A DNA stretch of 64,000 bases from Methanobrevibacter sp. UBA412. Lineage in GTDB: Archaea; Methanobacteriota; Methanobacteria; Methanobacteriales; Methanobacteriaceae. The DNA lies in assembly GCA_002495685.1 (NCBI GenBank), contig DAGJ01000004.1:75134-139133 (forward strand), in the 5' to 3' direction. Shown here piece by piece: positions 27,539-38,115 of the stretch. The position numbers were made by a program, and so were the translations under genes. Each line of letters starts with the position of its first letter. Position 1 is the stretch's first letter. The notes beneath the pieces are model-generated. The model did no database searches. It was not told where the DNA came from and saw nothing but the letters and a program-made list of their open reading frames with translations.

Positions 27539-27617
27539 ATTTAAATAAAATTTATTTAATTTTAAGGTTCAAAATATTAACTGCTTAATCTATAATATAT
27601 TTAGAAGGTGTAAGAAC

Positions 27618-27779
27618 ATGAGAACTTGTTCATTCTGTAACAAAGAAATAGAAGAAGGTACTGGAAAAATGTACGTTAAAAAAGATGGAAGCATCTATTT
27701 CTTTTGTAGTAGTAAATGTGAAAAAAATATGATACAACTTGGAAGAGTTCCAAGAAAAGTTAAATGGGTTAAAGAATGA
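27618..27779 (+). CDS. rpl24e: Large-subunit ribosomal protein L24e
   Basis: 53 residues, zinc-binding: [20 protein letters not shown] then [11 protein letters not shown], giving CxxC...CxxxC. The Gly-rich [11 protein letters not shown] and the C-terminal RKVKWVK are typical. Shine-Dalgarno aaggtg at 27605-27610. Its stop TGA (27777-27779) overlaps the ndk ATG (27776), so translation of the two is coupled. Confidence 0.95.
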   Translation: MRTCSFCNKEIEEGTGKMYVKKDGSIYFFCSSKCEKNMIQLGRVPRKVKWVKE

Positions 27780-28234
27780 TGGAAAAAAGCTTTGTAATGA
27801 TGAAGCCTGATGCAGTCGCAAGACGCTTAATGGGTAAAATATTAACAAGATTTGAAGAAAAAGGTCTCCAATTAAAAGCAATAAAACTAATGACTATAAG
27901 TGAAGACTTAGCTAAAGAACATTATGGAGAACACAGTGAAAAACCATTCTTTAATGATTTAGTAGATTACATCATTAGTGGCCCTGTACTTGCAATGGTC
28001 ATTGAAGGAGACGATGCAATAAGCTTAATCAGAAAAATGGTTGGCGCAACTAATCCTCAAGAAGCAGAACTCGGAACCATCAGAGGAGATTATGGAATCC
28101 AAACTGGAAGAAACATAATCCACGCTTCAGATGCACCGGAATCTGCTGAAAGAGAAATTGGTTTATTCTTTAATGAAGATGAAATAGTAGATTATGATAT
28201 GGTAGATAACACTTGGATTTATGAAGAGTTATAA
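27776..28234 (+). CDS. ndk: Nucleoside diphosphate kinase
   Basis: 152 residues. Start motif [21 protein letters not shown] and the catalytic histidine in [16 protein letters not shown] are complete. It balances NTP pools by phosphate transfer through His. Two adjacent ATG codons (27776 and 27779) can serve as start. In archaea this gene is regularly placed between L24e and IF2, as here. Confidence 0.97.
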   Translation: MMEKSFVMMKPDAVARRLMGKILTRFEEKGLQLKAIKLMTISEDLAKEHYGEHSEKPFFNDLVDYIISGPVLAMVIEGDDAISLIRKMVGATNPQEAELGTIRGDYGIQTGRNIIHASDAPESAEREIGLFFNEDEIVDYDMVDNTWIYEEL

Positions 28235-28408
28235 TCTAATATTTTAATTATACAAACCCATACATCATTAAAAACTCAAAAAAATTTAATAAATCATATT
28301 AATTAATTTTTTAGAGAATAAAAAAAAATTTTACGGAAAAAAAGAAAAGACTTTTTTTTTGATGAGGAAACTATTAAAAAAATAACATTAAAGAGGAGTG
28401 GAGTAAAA

Positions 28409-30196
28409 ATGAAGATAAGATCACCAATCATATCTGTATTAGGTCATGTAGATCATGGTAAAACCACACTACTAGACTATATCAGAGGAAGTACTGTGGC
28501 TGATAGAGAAGCTGGTGGAATTACACAGCATATAGGAGCAACAGAAATTCCTATAAGTACTATTAAAGATATTTGTGGAAACTTCATATCAAAACTCTCT
28601 ATTAAAGATACAATTCCAGGTTTATTTTTCATAGACACTCCAGGACATGCAGCATTCACATCACTAAGAAAACGTGGAGGAGCTTTAGCAGATTTAGCAA
28701 TACTTATAGTGGATATAAATGAAGGTTTTAAACCTCAAACTATTGAAGCAATAAATATCCTTAAAATGTATAAAACCCCTTTTGTCGTTGCAGCTAATAA
28801 AATTGATAAAATATTTGGTTGGGAATCCCATCCGGGAAATTCATTCACACAATCATTTCAAGAACAAGCACCTAGTGTGCAACAAGATCTTAATCAAAAA
28901 CTGTATGAACTTGTTGGAGAACTACATAAATTAGGTTTTCAATCAGAAAGATTTGATAGAATAAGCTCCTATGCAAGTCAAATATCAATAATTCCAGTTA
29001 GTGCAAGCACTGGTGAAGGAATAATAGAATTAAATGCAATGCTTTTAGGTTTAGCTCAAGAATATTTAACACAACAGTTAGAAATACATGAAAATGCACC
29101 TGCTAAAGGTACAGTTCTTGAAGTTAAAGAAGAAACAGGATTAGGAATGACAATTGACACTATCATTTATGATGGGGTTTTAAGAACTAATGATGAAATA
29201 GTTTTAATGCTTAAAAATGAGATATTAACAACTAATGTTAGATCTATACTTAAACCAAATCCTTTAGAAGAAATGCGAGATTCTAAGAAAAGATTCCAAA
29301 AAGTTGATGAAATTGTCGCTGCAGCAGGAGTTAAAATAGCAGCACCTAACTTAGAAGATGTAGTGTCTGGTTCACCTTTACGTGTTATTAATGATGAAGA
29401 AGATGTTAAAAAAGAAATCCTAAAAGAAATTGAAGATATCACTATAGACACTGAAGAAAATGGTGTTTTAGTTAAAGCAGATACTTTAGGTTCACTTGAA
29501 GCAGTTGTTAATATACTTAATCAAGAAAAAATTCCAATTAGATCTGCAGATATTGGAGATGTTAATAAAAAGGATGTTATTAAAGCATCTATCTCACAAA
29601 AAGAAGATCCTGATCATGGGGTAATTATTGCTTTTAATGTTGATGTTCATCCAAAAGCAAGAAGAGAACTTGAAGAAACATCTCTTAAATTATTCCAAGG
29701 TAATGTAATTTATAAATTAACTGAAGATCATCATGATTGGTTAGAAGAAAGAAAGAGTGCTGTTAAAAAACATTTACTTGATTCTTTAATAAAACCAGCT
29801 AAAATTATGATTCTTCCTAAACTTATTTTCAGACAATCAAAACCTGCTATTTGCGGTATTGAAGTTTTAAATGGTACTGTAAAACCCGGTTATATTTTAA
29901 TGGATGAAAATGGTAATAAAGTAGGTTCAATAACTAGTATGGAAGATAAAGGTGAAACTTTACCAAGTATGAGTCGTGGTCAACAAGTTGCAATGGCAAT
30001 TAATGATGCTATTGCAGGTAAAGACTTTGAAGAGGGAGATAGCTTATACGTGGATATTCCTGAAAAACATTTTAAAGTTATTGAAAGAAAATTCAAGGAT
30101 AAATTAAATGATGATGAATTAGCTTGTTTAGAAGAATTTGTACGTATTAAACGTAAAGATGATCCTGAATGGGGTAAATTCGGTTTATTTGAATAA
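28409..30196 (+). CDS. infB: Translation initiation factor aIF5B (archaeal IF2)
   Basis: 595-residue GTPase for ribosomal subunit joining. G1 [12 protein letters not shown], switch region [14 protein letters not shown]3 [11 protein letters not shown]4 ANKIDK. The archaeal/eukaryal domain layout (II-III-IV) follows, including [17 protein letters not shown] (domain III). No bacterial-style N-terminal extension and no intein. Shine-Dalgarno aaagaggagtgg (28391-28402). Confidence 0.97.
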   Translation: MKIRSPIISVLGHVDHGKTTLLDYIRGSTVADREAGGITQHIGATEIPISTIKDICGNFISKLSIKDTIPGLFFIDTPGHAAFTSLRKRGGALADLAILIVDINEGFKPQTIEAINILKMYKTPFVVAANKIDKIFGWESHPGNSFTQSFQEQAPSVQQDLNQKLYELVGELHKLGFQSERFDRISSYASQISIIPVSASTGEGIIELNAMLLGLAQEYLTQQLEIHENAPAKGTVLEVKEETGLGMTIDTIIYDGVLRTNDEIVLMLKNEILTTNVRSILKPNPLEEMRDSKKRFQKVDEIVAAAGVKIAAPNLEDVVSGSPLRVINDEEDVKKEILKEIEDITIDTEENGVLVKADTLGSLEAVVNILNQEKIPIRSADIGDVNKKDVIKASISQKEDPDHGVIIAFNVDVHPKARRELEETSLKLFQGNVIYKLTEDHHDWLEERKSAVKKHLLDSLIKPAKIMILPKLIFRQSKPAICGIEVLNGTVKPGYILMDENGNKVGSITSMEDKGETLPSMSRGQQVAMAINDAIAGKDFEEGDSLYVDIPEKHFKVIERKFKDKLNDDELACLEEFVRIKRKDDPEWGKFGLFE

Positions 30197-30207
30197 ATTT
30201 AACAATA

Positions 30208-30234
30208 ATTTTTCTAATTTTATATTAGAAAAAT
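30208..30234 (+). terminator. Hairpin between infB and rps6e
   Basis: Perfect 11-bp inverted repeat atttttctaat (30208-30218) / attagaaaaat (30224-30234) with loop tttat, 12 bases after the infB stop. It may attenuate or process the cluster transcript; no long T-run follows on the plus strand. Confidence 0.5.
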
Positions 30235-30292
30235 CATTTTACTAAAATTATTAAACATTTTAAAAATTAAAAAAAATAATGGAGGAATTTAT

Positions 30293-30676
30293 TTGGCATT
30301 CAAAATAGTTGTTTCAGATAAAGCAGAAACTTATCAAGTTGAAGCTGAAGATGCTAAACAAATTGTAGGCTTATCCCTTGGTGAAGAATTCGATGGTAAT
30401 GTCATAGGATTAGAAGGATACACTCTTAAACTCACTGGTGGTAGTGATAAAAACGGTTTCCCTATGAGACGTGATATTTCTGGACCAAGAAGAGTTAGAA
30501 GTCTCTTATCTAATGGAGTAGGTTACAATCCAAAAAATAATGGTGTTAAAAGACGAAAAACTTTAAGAGGAAACGTCATATCTGATGATATAGTTCAAAT
30601 TAACACTATTGTTACTAAAAATGGTAGCAAATCATTAGCTGAAATCTTAAATCCTGAAGAAGAAGCTGAAGAATAG
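30293..30676 (+). CDS. rps6e: Small-subunit ribosomal protein S6e
   Basis: 127 residues; DKAETYQVEAED, GLSLGEEFDG and the S6e signature GGSDKNGFPMRRDISGPRRVR are clear. It begins with TTG at 30293 behind a strong ggagg (30281-30285); no ATG fits. The acidic tail EEEAEE resembles other methanogen S6e proteins. Confidence 0.96.
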   Translation: MAFKIVVSDKAETYQVEAEDAKQIVGLSLGEEFDGNVIGLEGYTLKLTGGSDKNGFPMRRDISGPRRVRSLLSNGVGYNPKNNGVKRRKTLRGNVISDDIVQINTIVTKNGSKSLAEILNPEEEAEE

Positions 30677-30932
30677 TTATAATATTTTTTTAACTATTTT
30701 TCAATTAAATTTTTAATTTTATTTAATGAAAACTCTTAAAAAGAATTTAAATTAAATATAATAATTATAATTTATACAATAATATAAATTTAAAAAATAA
30801 TAAATATATAAATAGAATTTTAACGATTATAAAAAAAGAGGGTAATAGTTTTTTTTAAAACAATTCCTTTTTTTATCACTTATATACGAAATAAAAAAAT
30901 TAAATAAAAAAAATAATTAGCAGGTGTAATCT

Positions 30933-32159
30933 GTGACAGTACAATCTGATGTAAACATAGGCTTAGTGGGTCATGTCGACCATGGTAAAACAACTCTTAC
31001 CAAAGCATTATCTGGAGTATGGACAGACACTCATAGTGAAGAAACTAAAAGAGGAATATCTATCCGATTAGGATATGCAGATATAGAATTTAGAAAATGT
31101 CCAAAATGTGACGAGCCTTTATGTTATACTACTAAAAAAACTTGTGAGCATTGTGGAAGTGAAACTGAACTTTTAAGACAAGTATCTTTTGTTGATGCTC
31201 CAGGACACGAAACTCTTATGGCTACCATGTTATCTGGTGCAGCTATAATGGATGGTGCAGTATTAGTAATCGCTGCAAATGAAAAATGTCCTCAACCACA
31301 AACAAAAGAACACTTAATGGCTCTAGATGTAATTGGAGTAAAAGATGTAGTTGTTGTTCAAAACAAGATAGACATTGTCCCAAAAAAGAGAGCAATTGAA
31401 AGTTATAAAGAAATACAAGAATTTGTAAAAGGTACCTGTGCAGAAAACGCACCAATCATCCCAGTTTCAGCTCAACAAGGAGCAAATATGGATATATTAA
31501 TTGAAGCTATGGGTGAAGTTATAAAAACTCCAGAACATGATATTGAAAAACCTGCACGTATGTATGTAGCAAGATCATTTGATATAAACAAACCAGGTTC
31601 ACCTCCTAAAAAACTTCGTGGAGGAGTTATAGGTGGAAGTCTCATTCAAGGAAAACTTAAAGTTGGAGACACTATTGAAATCCGCCCAGGAATCAATATC
31701 GGTGAAGGTAAACATTCTAAATGGATTAATCTTAAAAGTGAAATTGTTGGTTTAGAAGTAGGTGGACAACATGTTGAAGAAGTAGGTCCTGGAGGATTAA
31801 TAGGAGTAGCTACAAAACTTGATCCATCATTAACAAAAGCTGATACTTTATCCGGTTCTGTTGCAGGTAAAGAAGGTTCCTTACCAGATGTATTACATAA
31901 CTTCAATTTGAAAGCAAACTTATTAGATCGTGTAGTTGGTACTAAAGAAGAAAGAGAAGTTTCCCCAATTAAATTACATGAACCATTAATGATAAATTGT
32001 GGAACAACTACTACAATTGGAGTAGTAGATGAAGTTTCCGGTGATGATTTCCACGTAAACTTAAAACTCCCTGTATGTGCAGATAGTGGTGACAGATTAG
32101 CACTAAGTCGTAGAGTTGGAGCACGTTGGAGATTAATAGGTTTCGGTATTATCCAATAA
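30933..32159 (+). CDS. Translation initiation factor aIF2 subunit gamma
   Basis: 408 residues, GTPase that brings initiator Met-tRNA to the ribosome. G1 [12 protein letters not shown], zinc knuckle [10 protein letters not shown]...CEHCG, G3 [15 protein letters not shown]4 QNKIDIV and [12 protein letters not shown] start at 30933 with caggtgt upstream (30921-30927). Complete and of normal length; the usual archaeal neighbour, a PIN protein, follows. Confidence 0.97.
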   Translation: MTVQSDVNIGLVGHVDHGKTTLTKALSGVWTDTHSEETKRGISIRLGYADIEFRKCPKCDEPLCYTTKKTCEHCGSETELLRQVSFVDAPGHETLMATMLSGAAIMDGAVLVIAANEKCPQPQTKEHLMALDVIGVKDVVVVQNKIDIVPKKRAIESYKEIQEFVKGTCAENAPIIPVSAQQGANMDILIEAMGEVIKTPEHDIEKPARMYVARSFDINKPGSPPKKLRGGVIGGSLIQGKLKVGDTIEIRPGINIGEGKHSKWINLKSEIVGLEVGGQHVEEVGPGGLIGVATKLDPSLTKADTLSGSVAGKEGSLPDVLHNFNLKANLLDRVVGTKEEREVSPIKLHEPLMINCGTTTTIGVVDEVSGDDFHVNLKLPVCADSGDRLALSRRVGARWRLIGFGIIQ

Positions 32160-32204
32160 AAAAATTTTTAATACAATATATAAATATAAGAGGTATTAAA
32201 TATC

Positions 32205-32599
32205 ATGGAAAATCAAAAAGAAATAATATTAGATACGAATTTTTCATGATTCCCTTTCAGTTCAATATAGATATAATTGATGAACTTGAAAAAGCCTTTC
32301 CCTCTTATAAATTAACAACCCCTCAATTCGTTATCAATGAATTAAAAGGTTTAAAAAGAAATCAAAAAGGCAAAACTAGGGTAGAAGCAGGATTAGCTTT
32401 AAAATATGCACAATCATCTAAAATAAAAATAAAAAACATATCATTACAAGAAAAAGAAACTGTAGACGATGCTTTGATTAGAGTAAGTAAAGTTTTAGCC
32501 ACAAACGATAAAGAATTAAAACAAAGGGCTAAAAATCAAGGAAGAACGATCGTTTACTTAAGACAAAAAAGATATGTAGCAGTAGATGGTTATATTTAA
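32205..32599 (+). pseudogene. PIN-domain RNase (Fcf1-like), frameshifted at a T5 run
   Basis: ATG at 32205 behind aagaggt opens ENQKEIILDTNF, the first PIN acidic motif (DTN), then stops at TGA 32247-32249. The rest of the PIN domain (MIPFQFNIDIIDELEKAFP, FVINELKGL, LATNDKELKQRA, TIVYLRQKRYV) lies in the -1 frame from 32246 to 32599. One extra T in the run at 32240-32244 would restore an intact protein of about 131 residues reading DTNFFMIPF. Such PIN proteins beside aIF2-gamma are thought to work in rRNA processing. Either a sequencing or true one-base deletion, or -1 slippage UUU to UUU. The ATG at 32246 could give a truncated protein without the DTN site. An in-frame upstream ATG-less extension from 32126 overlaps aIF2-gamma and is not real. 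Confidence 0.75.
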
Positions 32600-32665
32600 A
32601 TAAAATATTTCATACTAATATTAAATAAAATATTTATTGACAAAAAAGATAATGGTGGCAAAAAA

Positions 32666-33190
32666 ATGAATTTATGGAAAGATTTAAAACCAGGAGAAAA
32701 CATACCAGACGAATTCAATGCAATAATTGAAGTTCCTAAAGGCTCTCGTAACAAATATGAATATAATAAAGAAGCTGAAGCATTTGAATTAGATAGAGTA
32801 TTATATTCTCCCGTACATTACCCAGCAGATTATGGTTTCATACCACAAACAACTTATGATGATGGCGATCCAATGGATGTATTAGTAATGATGCAACAAC
32901 CAACATTCCCAGGATGCTTATTAAAAGTAAGACCTGTAGGTATAATGGGTATGATTGATACTGGAGAAAAAGATTATAAAATACTTGCAGTACCTGTAGA
33001 TGATCCAAGATTTGCAGAAATACAAAATATTGATGATGTGCCTGAAGCATTTAAAAAAGAAGTACAACATTTCTTCAGTGTATATAAAAATTTACAAGGT
33101 AAAAAAGTAGATGTTTTAGATTGGGAAGATATTGATGCTGCAAAAACAGAATTAGTACGTTCTATCGATATGTATAAAGAAAAATACTAA
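32666..33190 (+). CDS. ppa: Inorganic pyrophosphatase (class A)
   Basis: 174 residues. Substrate and metal residues are in EVPKGSRNKYEYNK, DYGFIPQTTYDDGDPMDVLVM (the D-x-D-x-x-D signature) and KDYKILAVPVDDPR. Cytosolic, Mg-dependent, hexameric in the family; pulls biosynthetic reactions forward. It sits in the translation cluster, where it is common in Methanobacteriales. Start ATG behind gatggtgg. Confidence 0.96.
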   Translation: MNLWKDLKPGENIPDEFNAIIEVPKGSRNKYEYNKEAEAFELDRVLYSPVHYPADYGFIPQTTYDDGDPMDVLVMMQQPTFPGCLLKVRPVGIMGMIDTGEKDYKILAVPVDDPRFAEIQNIDDVPEAFKKEVQHFFSVYKNLQGKKVDVLDWEDIDAAKTELVRSIDMYKEKY

Positions 33191-33234
33191 AACAGAGAAA
33201 TTATAAATAATAAAAGAGAAAAGAAGGGATAAAT

Positions 33235-33810
33235 TTGTATTATATGAGTAAAATTCAAGACACAGTAAGAATCCCACCTTATAAATTTGAAGACCCTCTT
33301 GATGATGTTGCTATTCAAACATTAAACGATGAATATAATGGTGTTTTAGATAAAAAATTAGGTTTAATGGTAGCAGTAACAAGTATCGATGAAATCGATG
33401 ATGGTGTACTCATAATGGGTGATGGAGCAGCTTACCATCATGTAACATTCAATGCTATCTTTTACAAACCAGAACAACAAGAAATTGTTGAAGGTGAAGT
33501 AATAGAAATAGCAGAATTTGGAGCATTTGTAAGAATTGGACCAATGGATGGTCTTGTTCATGTTTCTCAAGTAACTGATGATTATATTAATTATGATTTC
33601 AAAAGAGGAGCACTTCTTGGTAAAGAATCTAATAAATCTTTAGAAGAAACTAATCGTGTAAGAGCTAGAATAGTTGCTCTTAGTTTAAAAGGAAAATCTG
33701 TTAATGATACCCGTATAGGATTAACCATGAGACAAACTGGTTTAGGTAGATTTGAATGGATTGAAGAAGAAAAAAACAAGAATAAAAAAGGTAAGAAGGC
33801 TAAAAAATGA
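33235..33810 (+). CDS. rpoE1: RNA polymerase subunit E' (Rpo7)
   Basis: 191 residues: RNP-like N-terminal domain ([36 protein letters not shown]) and an S1 domain ([27 protein letters not shown]). With Rpo4 it forms the stalk of RNA polymerase. I take the TTG at 33235, because agaaggga is correctly spaced to it and family members start MYY/MYK; the ATG at 33244 is too far from the Shine-Dalgarno. Lys-rich C-terminus. Overlaps rpoE2 by 4 bases. Confidence 0.95.
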   Translation: MYYMSKIQDTVRIPPYKFEDPLDDVAIQTLNDEYNGVLDKKLGLMVAVTSIDEIDDGVLIMGDGAAYHHVTFNAIFYKPEQQEIVEGEVIEIAEFGAFVRIGPMDGLVHVSQVTDDYINYDFKRGALLGKESNKSLEETNRVRARIVALSLKGKSVNDTRIGLTMRQTGLGRFEWIEEEKNKNKKGKKAKK

Positions 33811-33989
33811 GTGAAAAAGCATGTACCTCTTGTAAAATGTTAACTTCCAAAGAAAGATGTCCTGTTTGTAAAAATCCTACAAGCTCAAATTGGAGTGGAT
33901 TAGTAATCATAACTGATCCTGATAATTCTGATGTTGCTAAAGAATTAAATATAACTCTTAAAGGCGAATATGCACTAAGAGTCAGATAA
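33807..33989 (+). CDS. spt4: Transcription elongation factor Spt4 (RNA polymerase E'')
   Basis: 60 residues. Zinc finger [18 protein letters not shown] then [22 protein letters not shown], the Spt4/RpoE'' signature. It binds Spt5 and makes RNA polymerase processive. The ATG overlaps the rpoE1 stop (ATGA), so translation is coupled, as in most archaea. Confidence 0.96.
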   Translation: MSEKACTSCKMLTSKERCPVCKNPTSSNWSGLVIITDPDNSDVAKELNITLKGEYALRVR

Positions 33990-34102
33990 TTAATTAAAAC
34001 TTTTCATAAATAATTTTGTCAAATTAATAAAAGAATATATTTTTCTAAATTATTCTTTTTAAATATAAATATTAAATTAAAACATAATTAGAGGTTAAAA
34101 TC

Positions 34103-34597
34103 TTGTTTGTATTAAATAATAATATGATATCAGAATTCAAAAAACCACTTGGAAAATTATATCCTAATTTTGAGGATGCAATTCCTGATATAAAAAAAGC
34201 AGATTTTTTAATCTCAGTAGGAGATCAAACTACTAAAAATTTAAAAGATAACGATTTAACACCCCATCTTGGAATAATTGATAATCGTATACAAAGAAAA
34301 GATCATTCTCATGATTTAATACAAAATAACATACTTGAAGCAAATAATCCCGCAGGAACAATTACCGATGATCTATGGGAAACCATAGAATCTGCTATTA
34401 AAGCTATAAATGCTGATGGAATCAAACGTCAAATTGTAGTTAAAGGGGAAGAAGATCTTGCAGTTCTTCCTTGCATCTTAATTGCACCTGAAGATACTAT
34501 AATATTATATGGACAACCAAATGAAGGTTTAGTTTATGTAAAAGCTTCAGATGTTAAATCTAAAGCAAAAGAATTAATGTCCTATAGTACACATTAA
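34103..34597 (+). CDS. GTP-dependent dephospho-CoA kinase (DUF359)
   Basis: 164 residues. DUF359 features: KPLGKLYPN, ISVGDQTTKNL, HLGIIDNRIQRKDHS, NPAGTITDDLWETIESAI, VKGEEDLAVLPCILIAPE and YGQPNEGLVYV. The family was shown to be the archaeal GTP-dependent dephospho-CoA kinase, last step of CoA synthesis. TTG start at 34103 with agaggtt at 34091-34097. It lies in the translation cluster just before S24e, its usual place. Confidence 0.9.
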   Translation: MFVLNNNMISEFKKPLGKLYPNFEDAIPDIKKADFLISVGDQTTKNLKDNDLTPHLGIIDNRIQRKDHSHDLIQNNILEANNPAGTITDDLWETIESAIKAINADGIKRQIVVKGEEDLAVLPCILIAPEDTIILYGQPNEGLVYVKASDVKSKAKELMSYSTH

Positions 34598-34685
34598 TAT
34601 GCTTTTTATTAAATAAATAAAACCCCAAAAAAATAATAATTGGATAATCTAAATATAAAAAATAAATATATAATGAGGTTTAATA

Positions 34686-35000
34686 ATGGAATACACTATC
34701 ATAGAAAAAAAAGAAAACAAAGTTTTAGAAAGAACTGAAGTTAAATTTGAAATTGATTATGAAGGAGAAGCTACTCCTAACACAATGACTGTAAAAAGTA
34801 AACTTATTGCACTTTTAGATACTAAAAAAGATTTAATTGTAATAGATAGTATTAAACCCTCCTATGGTGAACCTATTGCAGTAGGATATGCAAAAGTATA
34901 CGATAATGAAGCAGCTTTAAAGAAAGTTGAAACCACTAGTGTTATTGAAAAAAATACTGAACCAGAAGCTCCAGAAGAATCTGAAGAAGCAGAAGAATAA
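34686..35000 (+). CDS. rps24e: Small-subunit ribosomal protein S24e
   Basis: 104 residues: KKENKVLERTEVKFEIDYEGEATPN, LIVIDSIKPSYGEPIAVGYAKVYDN, acidic tail (EAPEESEEAEE). Shine-Dalgarno atgaggt (34673-34679). Followed by S27ae, the standard archaeal pair. Confidence 0.95.
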   Translation: MEYTIIEKKENKVLERTEVKFEIDYEGEATPNTMTVKSKLIALLDTKKDLIVIDSIKPSYGEPIAVGYAKVYDNEAALKKVETTSVIEKNTEPEAPEESEEAEE

Positions 35001-35047
35001 AATTAGTATAATATTTTAATAAAATAAATTTAAGGGAGAAAATTAAC

Positions 35048-35203
35048 ATGAAAGTAAGTAGTCTTTACAAAGTCGATGGCGATAAAATAGAACGTAAAAA
35101 TCCAATCTGCCCACGTTGTGGAAATGGAGTATTTATGGCAGACCACGGTGACAGATACGCATGTGGTAAATGTGGATACACTGAAATGAAAAATAAAGAT
35201 TAA
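35048..35203 (+). CDS. rps27ae: Small-subunit ribosomal protein S27ae
   Basis: 51 residues with a four-Cys zinc finger: [19 protein letters not shown] then [10 protein letters not shown]. Shine-Dalgarno aagggag (35032-35038). Last gene of the translation cluster; in many archaea a KEOPS gene (kae1) follows, here argH follows. Confidence 0.95.
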   Translation: MKVSSLYKVDGDKIERKNPICPRCGNGVFMADHGDRYACGKCGYTEMKNKD

Positions 35204-35383
35204 GTTTATAAAAAATTATAATATTTTTTATTACTTAACCATCTATTTTTTTTTAAATACAAAATAAATATACTCATTTTTTTTAAATTCAAATATTTAC
35301 ATACTTAATACTATTTTTTCTACATTTTAATATTAGAAAATTATATAAACTAATTAATATAAAATTTTTTTTAAGGTGAAGTC

Positions 35384-36811
35384 ATGAAACTTAGAAGTGG
35401 AAGATTAGAAAAAGAGATGACAGATGAAGCAGCTGAATACACTTCATCTCTTGAATTTGATAAAATCATTTTCAATGCCGATGTAAAATGTAACATGGCA
35501 CATACATTAATGTTAAAACAAGAGAACATAATAGATTCTGAAATAGCTGATCATATTATTGATGCATTAATTTCACTTAAAGATGAAGGATATGATGTAT
35601 TAGAATTTGATCCATCTGTAGAAGATGTGCATATGGCTGTTGAAAATTATGTAACCAATAAAATAGGTCCAGAAGCAGGTTTCATGCACACTGCTAAATC
35701 TAGAAATGATCAAGTAGCAACTGATATTCGTCTTGTTTTACGTGAAAAAATAAGAGAAATGCAATATGATATTTTAGATTTCATTACTGGTATAGTTGAT
35801 CTTGCTGGAGAATATAAAGAATCTGTTTTCATAGGTTTCACTCACTTACAACATGCTCAACCTATTACTGTAGCACATCATTTAATGGCTTATGCTCAAA
35901 GTTTAAAAAGAGATTATCAACGTTTAGATGATACTTATAAAAGAGTTAATATAAATCCATTAGGCTCAGCTGCTATGACTACTACAAGTTTTCCAATTAA
36001 TCGAGAATTAACAACTCAACTTTTAGGTTTTGATTCATATATGGAAAATAGTATGGATGGAGTTGCTGCACGAGATTTTATTGCTGAGACTGTATTTGAT
36101 TTAACTCAATTATGCACTACATTATCTAAAATTTGTGAAGAGTTAGTTCTTTGGAGTACTTATGAATTTGGAGTTATTACAATGGCAGATGAATATTGTA
36201 GTACAAGTAGTATTATGCCTCAGAAGAAAAATCCTGATGTTGCAGAAGTTGCAAGAAGTAAAGCTACAATTGCTAATGGGGAATTAGTAACAATTTTAAC
36301 TATGCTTAAAGCTTTACCTTATACTTACAATAGAGATTTACAAGAACTCACTCCTCATCTTTGGAATGCTATTCAAAACAGTTATGATACTTTGGAAATA
36401 GTTAAACATATGTTATTGTCTGTTAAATTTAATACAGATAGATGTTTAGATTTAGCTAGTAAGAATTTTGCTACTGCTACTGATCTTGCAGATATTATGG
36501 TCCGTGAACGTAAAATTCCTTTCCGTACTGCACATAAAATTGTTGGTCGGATAGTTAATGAAGCTATTAGTAATGGTTTAAATGCTGAAGATATTACTTC
36601 TGATTATGTTGATAATGTTGCTGTTGAATTAGGTTTTAATAAACTTAATTTAGGTGATGATTTGGTTCATACTGCTCTTAATCCACTAGAAAATGTTAAG
36701 ATGAGAAATGTTCCTGGTGGTCCTTCTCCTGAAATGGTTGAGCTAGCTAGAAATAATATGATTTCTTTTGTTAATACTGAAATTTCTTTAAAAAAATCTT
36801 TAAAAGATTAA
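35384..36811 (+). CDS. argH: Argininosuccinate lyase
   Basis: 475 residues; last step of arginine synthesis (argininosuccinate to arginine plus fumarate). [24 protein letters not shown], and the fumarase-superfamily signature [14 protein letters not shown] are intact; the C-terminal domain ends with [15 protein letters not shown] [13 protein letters not shown] at 35384 follows aaggtga (35374-35380). Confidence 0.96.
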   Translation: MKLRSGRLEKEMTDEAAEYTSSLEFDKIIFNADVKCNMAHTLMLKQENIIDSEIADHIIDALISLKDEGYDVLEFDPSVEDVHMAVENYVTNKIGPEAGFMHTAKSRNDQVATDIRLVLREKIREMQYDILDFITGIVDLAGEYKESVFIGFTHLQHAQPITVAHHLMAYAQSLKRDYQRLDDTYKRVNINPLGSAAMTTTSFPINRELTTQLLGFDSYMENSMDGVAARDFIAETVFDLTQLCTTLSKICEELVLWSTYEFGVITMADEYCSTSSIMPQKKNPDVAEVARSKATIANGELVTILTMLKALPYTYNRDLQELTPHLWNAIQNSYDTLEIVKHMLLSVKFNTDRCLDLASKNFATATDLADIMVRERKIPFRTAHKIVGRIVNEAISNGLNAEDITSDYVDNVAVELGFNKLNLGDDLVHTALNPLENVKMRNVPGGPSPEMVELARNNMISFVNTEISLKKSLKD

Positions 36812-36854
36812 AATTTTTTACTATTTTTACATTTTATATTTTTTTCGCCCTAAT

Positions 36855-36909
36855 TTTTATATATTATAACAAAAATATACTAACATATGATAGTTCAATT
36901 TTGAACTAT
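36855..36909 (+). promoter_or_regulatory. TATA box and perfect palindromic operator of the ABC transporter
   Basis: TATA-like tttttatatat (36855-36865) followed by a perfect 9-bp inverted repeat atagttcaa-tt-ttgaactat (36890-36909). At 25-40 bases after the TATA box the palindrome covers the expected start site, the classic place for a repressor operator. No regulator gene is adjacent, so the protein is encoded elsewhere. Confidence 0.6.
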
Positions 36910-36946
36910 TTTCTTTTAATTAAATAAACTAAAGGATTAAAAAATA

Positions 36947-38095
36947 ATGTCATTTTTAAAATTAATACTTAAAAACCCATTTAGAAGTAAATCCCGAGCA
37001 ATCCTTGCAATAATAGGAATTGGGATAGGAATAGCAACAATTGTAGCACTGGGGGCAATGACTGAAGGAATGGTATCAGGTGTTGACGATACATTACATG
37101 CTGGAGGATCAGACTTTACAGTTGCAGGAAATGAAAACAATACAGACTCAGGAATGTCACAACAAAATATGGCCTCATTTGGAGCCACACCATTAAACCA
37201 ATCATGGGTTGGGAAAATATTAAATGTAACAGGAGTAAATTCTTCAGTAGGTATATATAGTACAATGGTACAACCTCAAGGATTAAATGGTTACCTAGTT
37301 GTTATAGGATTAGATCCAAGTCAATCAAAATTTGCAGAATTAACTATAACCAATGGAACATCATACCATAAAAATACTTCAGAAATGATAATGGGAAAAC
37401 TATCAGCTGAACAATTAAACAAAACAGTAGGTGACAATTTAACTCTTAAAGATAAAACATACCATATTGTTGGAACATATGAAACTGGAGATAGTAACCA
37501 AGATCAAGGAGTATACACCAGCCTAGAAAATGCACAAAACATAGATGATGCAAAAGGAAATGTTTCCATGATATATGTTAAAGTAGATAAAGGAGCAGAT
37601 GTCGATCAAGTTACACAAAGAATAGATAACTTATATAGTGATAATGTAACTACTATAAGTTCAGTATCAGATATTTCATCAATGCAAAGTGTAATAGATA
37701 TGTTAAACAGTGCATCATGGGCAATAAGTTTACTTGCAATAATTATTGGAGGATTAGGAATAATCAATACCATGCTAATGAGTGTAATGGAAAGAACCAG
37801 AGAAATAGGTGTACTAAAAGCTGTTGGATGGAGTAGTAAAAAAATATTACTAATGATAATGGGAGAATCTGTAGTTATAACCGTAATATCTGCTATAGTA
37901 GGAACTATTATGGGAGTAATAGGTGTAGAACTAATAACTGCCATGGGAATAATGAATGGATTAACACCAATATTTACTATAACTACTATATCAGAAGCAT
38001 TTGCAGTTGCAATAATAGTAGGGCTCTTAGGAGGATTATATCCTGCAATTAAAGCAACTAAATTACAACCAACAGAAGCTTTAAGATATGAATAA
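36947..38095 (+). CDS. MacB/FtsX-type ABC transporter permease
   Basis: 382 residues. One N-terminal transmembrane segment (about 16-35), a large extracytoplasmic MacB periplasmic-like domain (about 36-260), then three C-terminal segments around SWAISLLAIIIGGLGIINTMLMSVMERTREIGVLKA, ending KATKLQPTEALRYE, both family signatures. Such exporters drive mechanical release of peptides, lipids or drugs. Encoded 20 bp before its ATPase; the promoter has a strong palindrome. Confidence 0.92.
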   Translation: MSFLKLILKNPFRSKSRAILAIIGIGIGIATIVALGAMTEGMVSGVDDTLHAGGSDFTVAGNENNTDSGMSQQNMASFGATPLNQSWVGKILNVTGVNSSVGIYSTMVQPQGLNGYLVVIGLDPSQSKFAELTITNGTSYHKNTSEMIMGKLSAEQLNKTVGDNLTLKDKTYHIVGTYETGDSNQDQGVYTSLENAQNIDDAKGNVSMIYVKVDKGADVDQVTQRIDNLYSDNVTTISSVSDISSMQSVIDMLNSASWAISLLAIIIGGLGIINTMLMSVMERTREIGVLKAVGWSSKKILLMIMGESVVITVISAIVGTIMGVIGVELITAMGIMNGLTPIFTITTISEAFAVAIIVGLLGGLYPAIKATKLQPTEALRYE

Positions 38096-38115
38096 AAAAA
38101 GGAGGGAAAATTATT

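Noticed and set aside
32126-32204. In-frame extension of the PIN protein upstream into aIF2-gamma
   Set aside because: The translation [13 protein letters not shown] is the out-of-frame end of aIF2-gamma; the proper start with Shine-Dalgarno is at 32205 in another frame.
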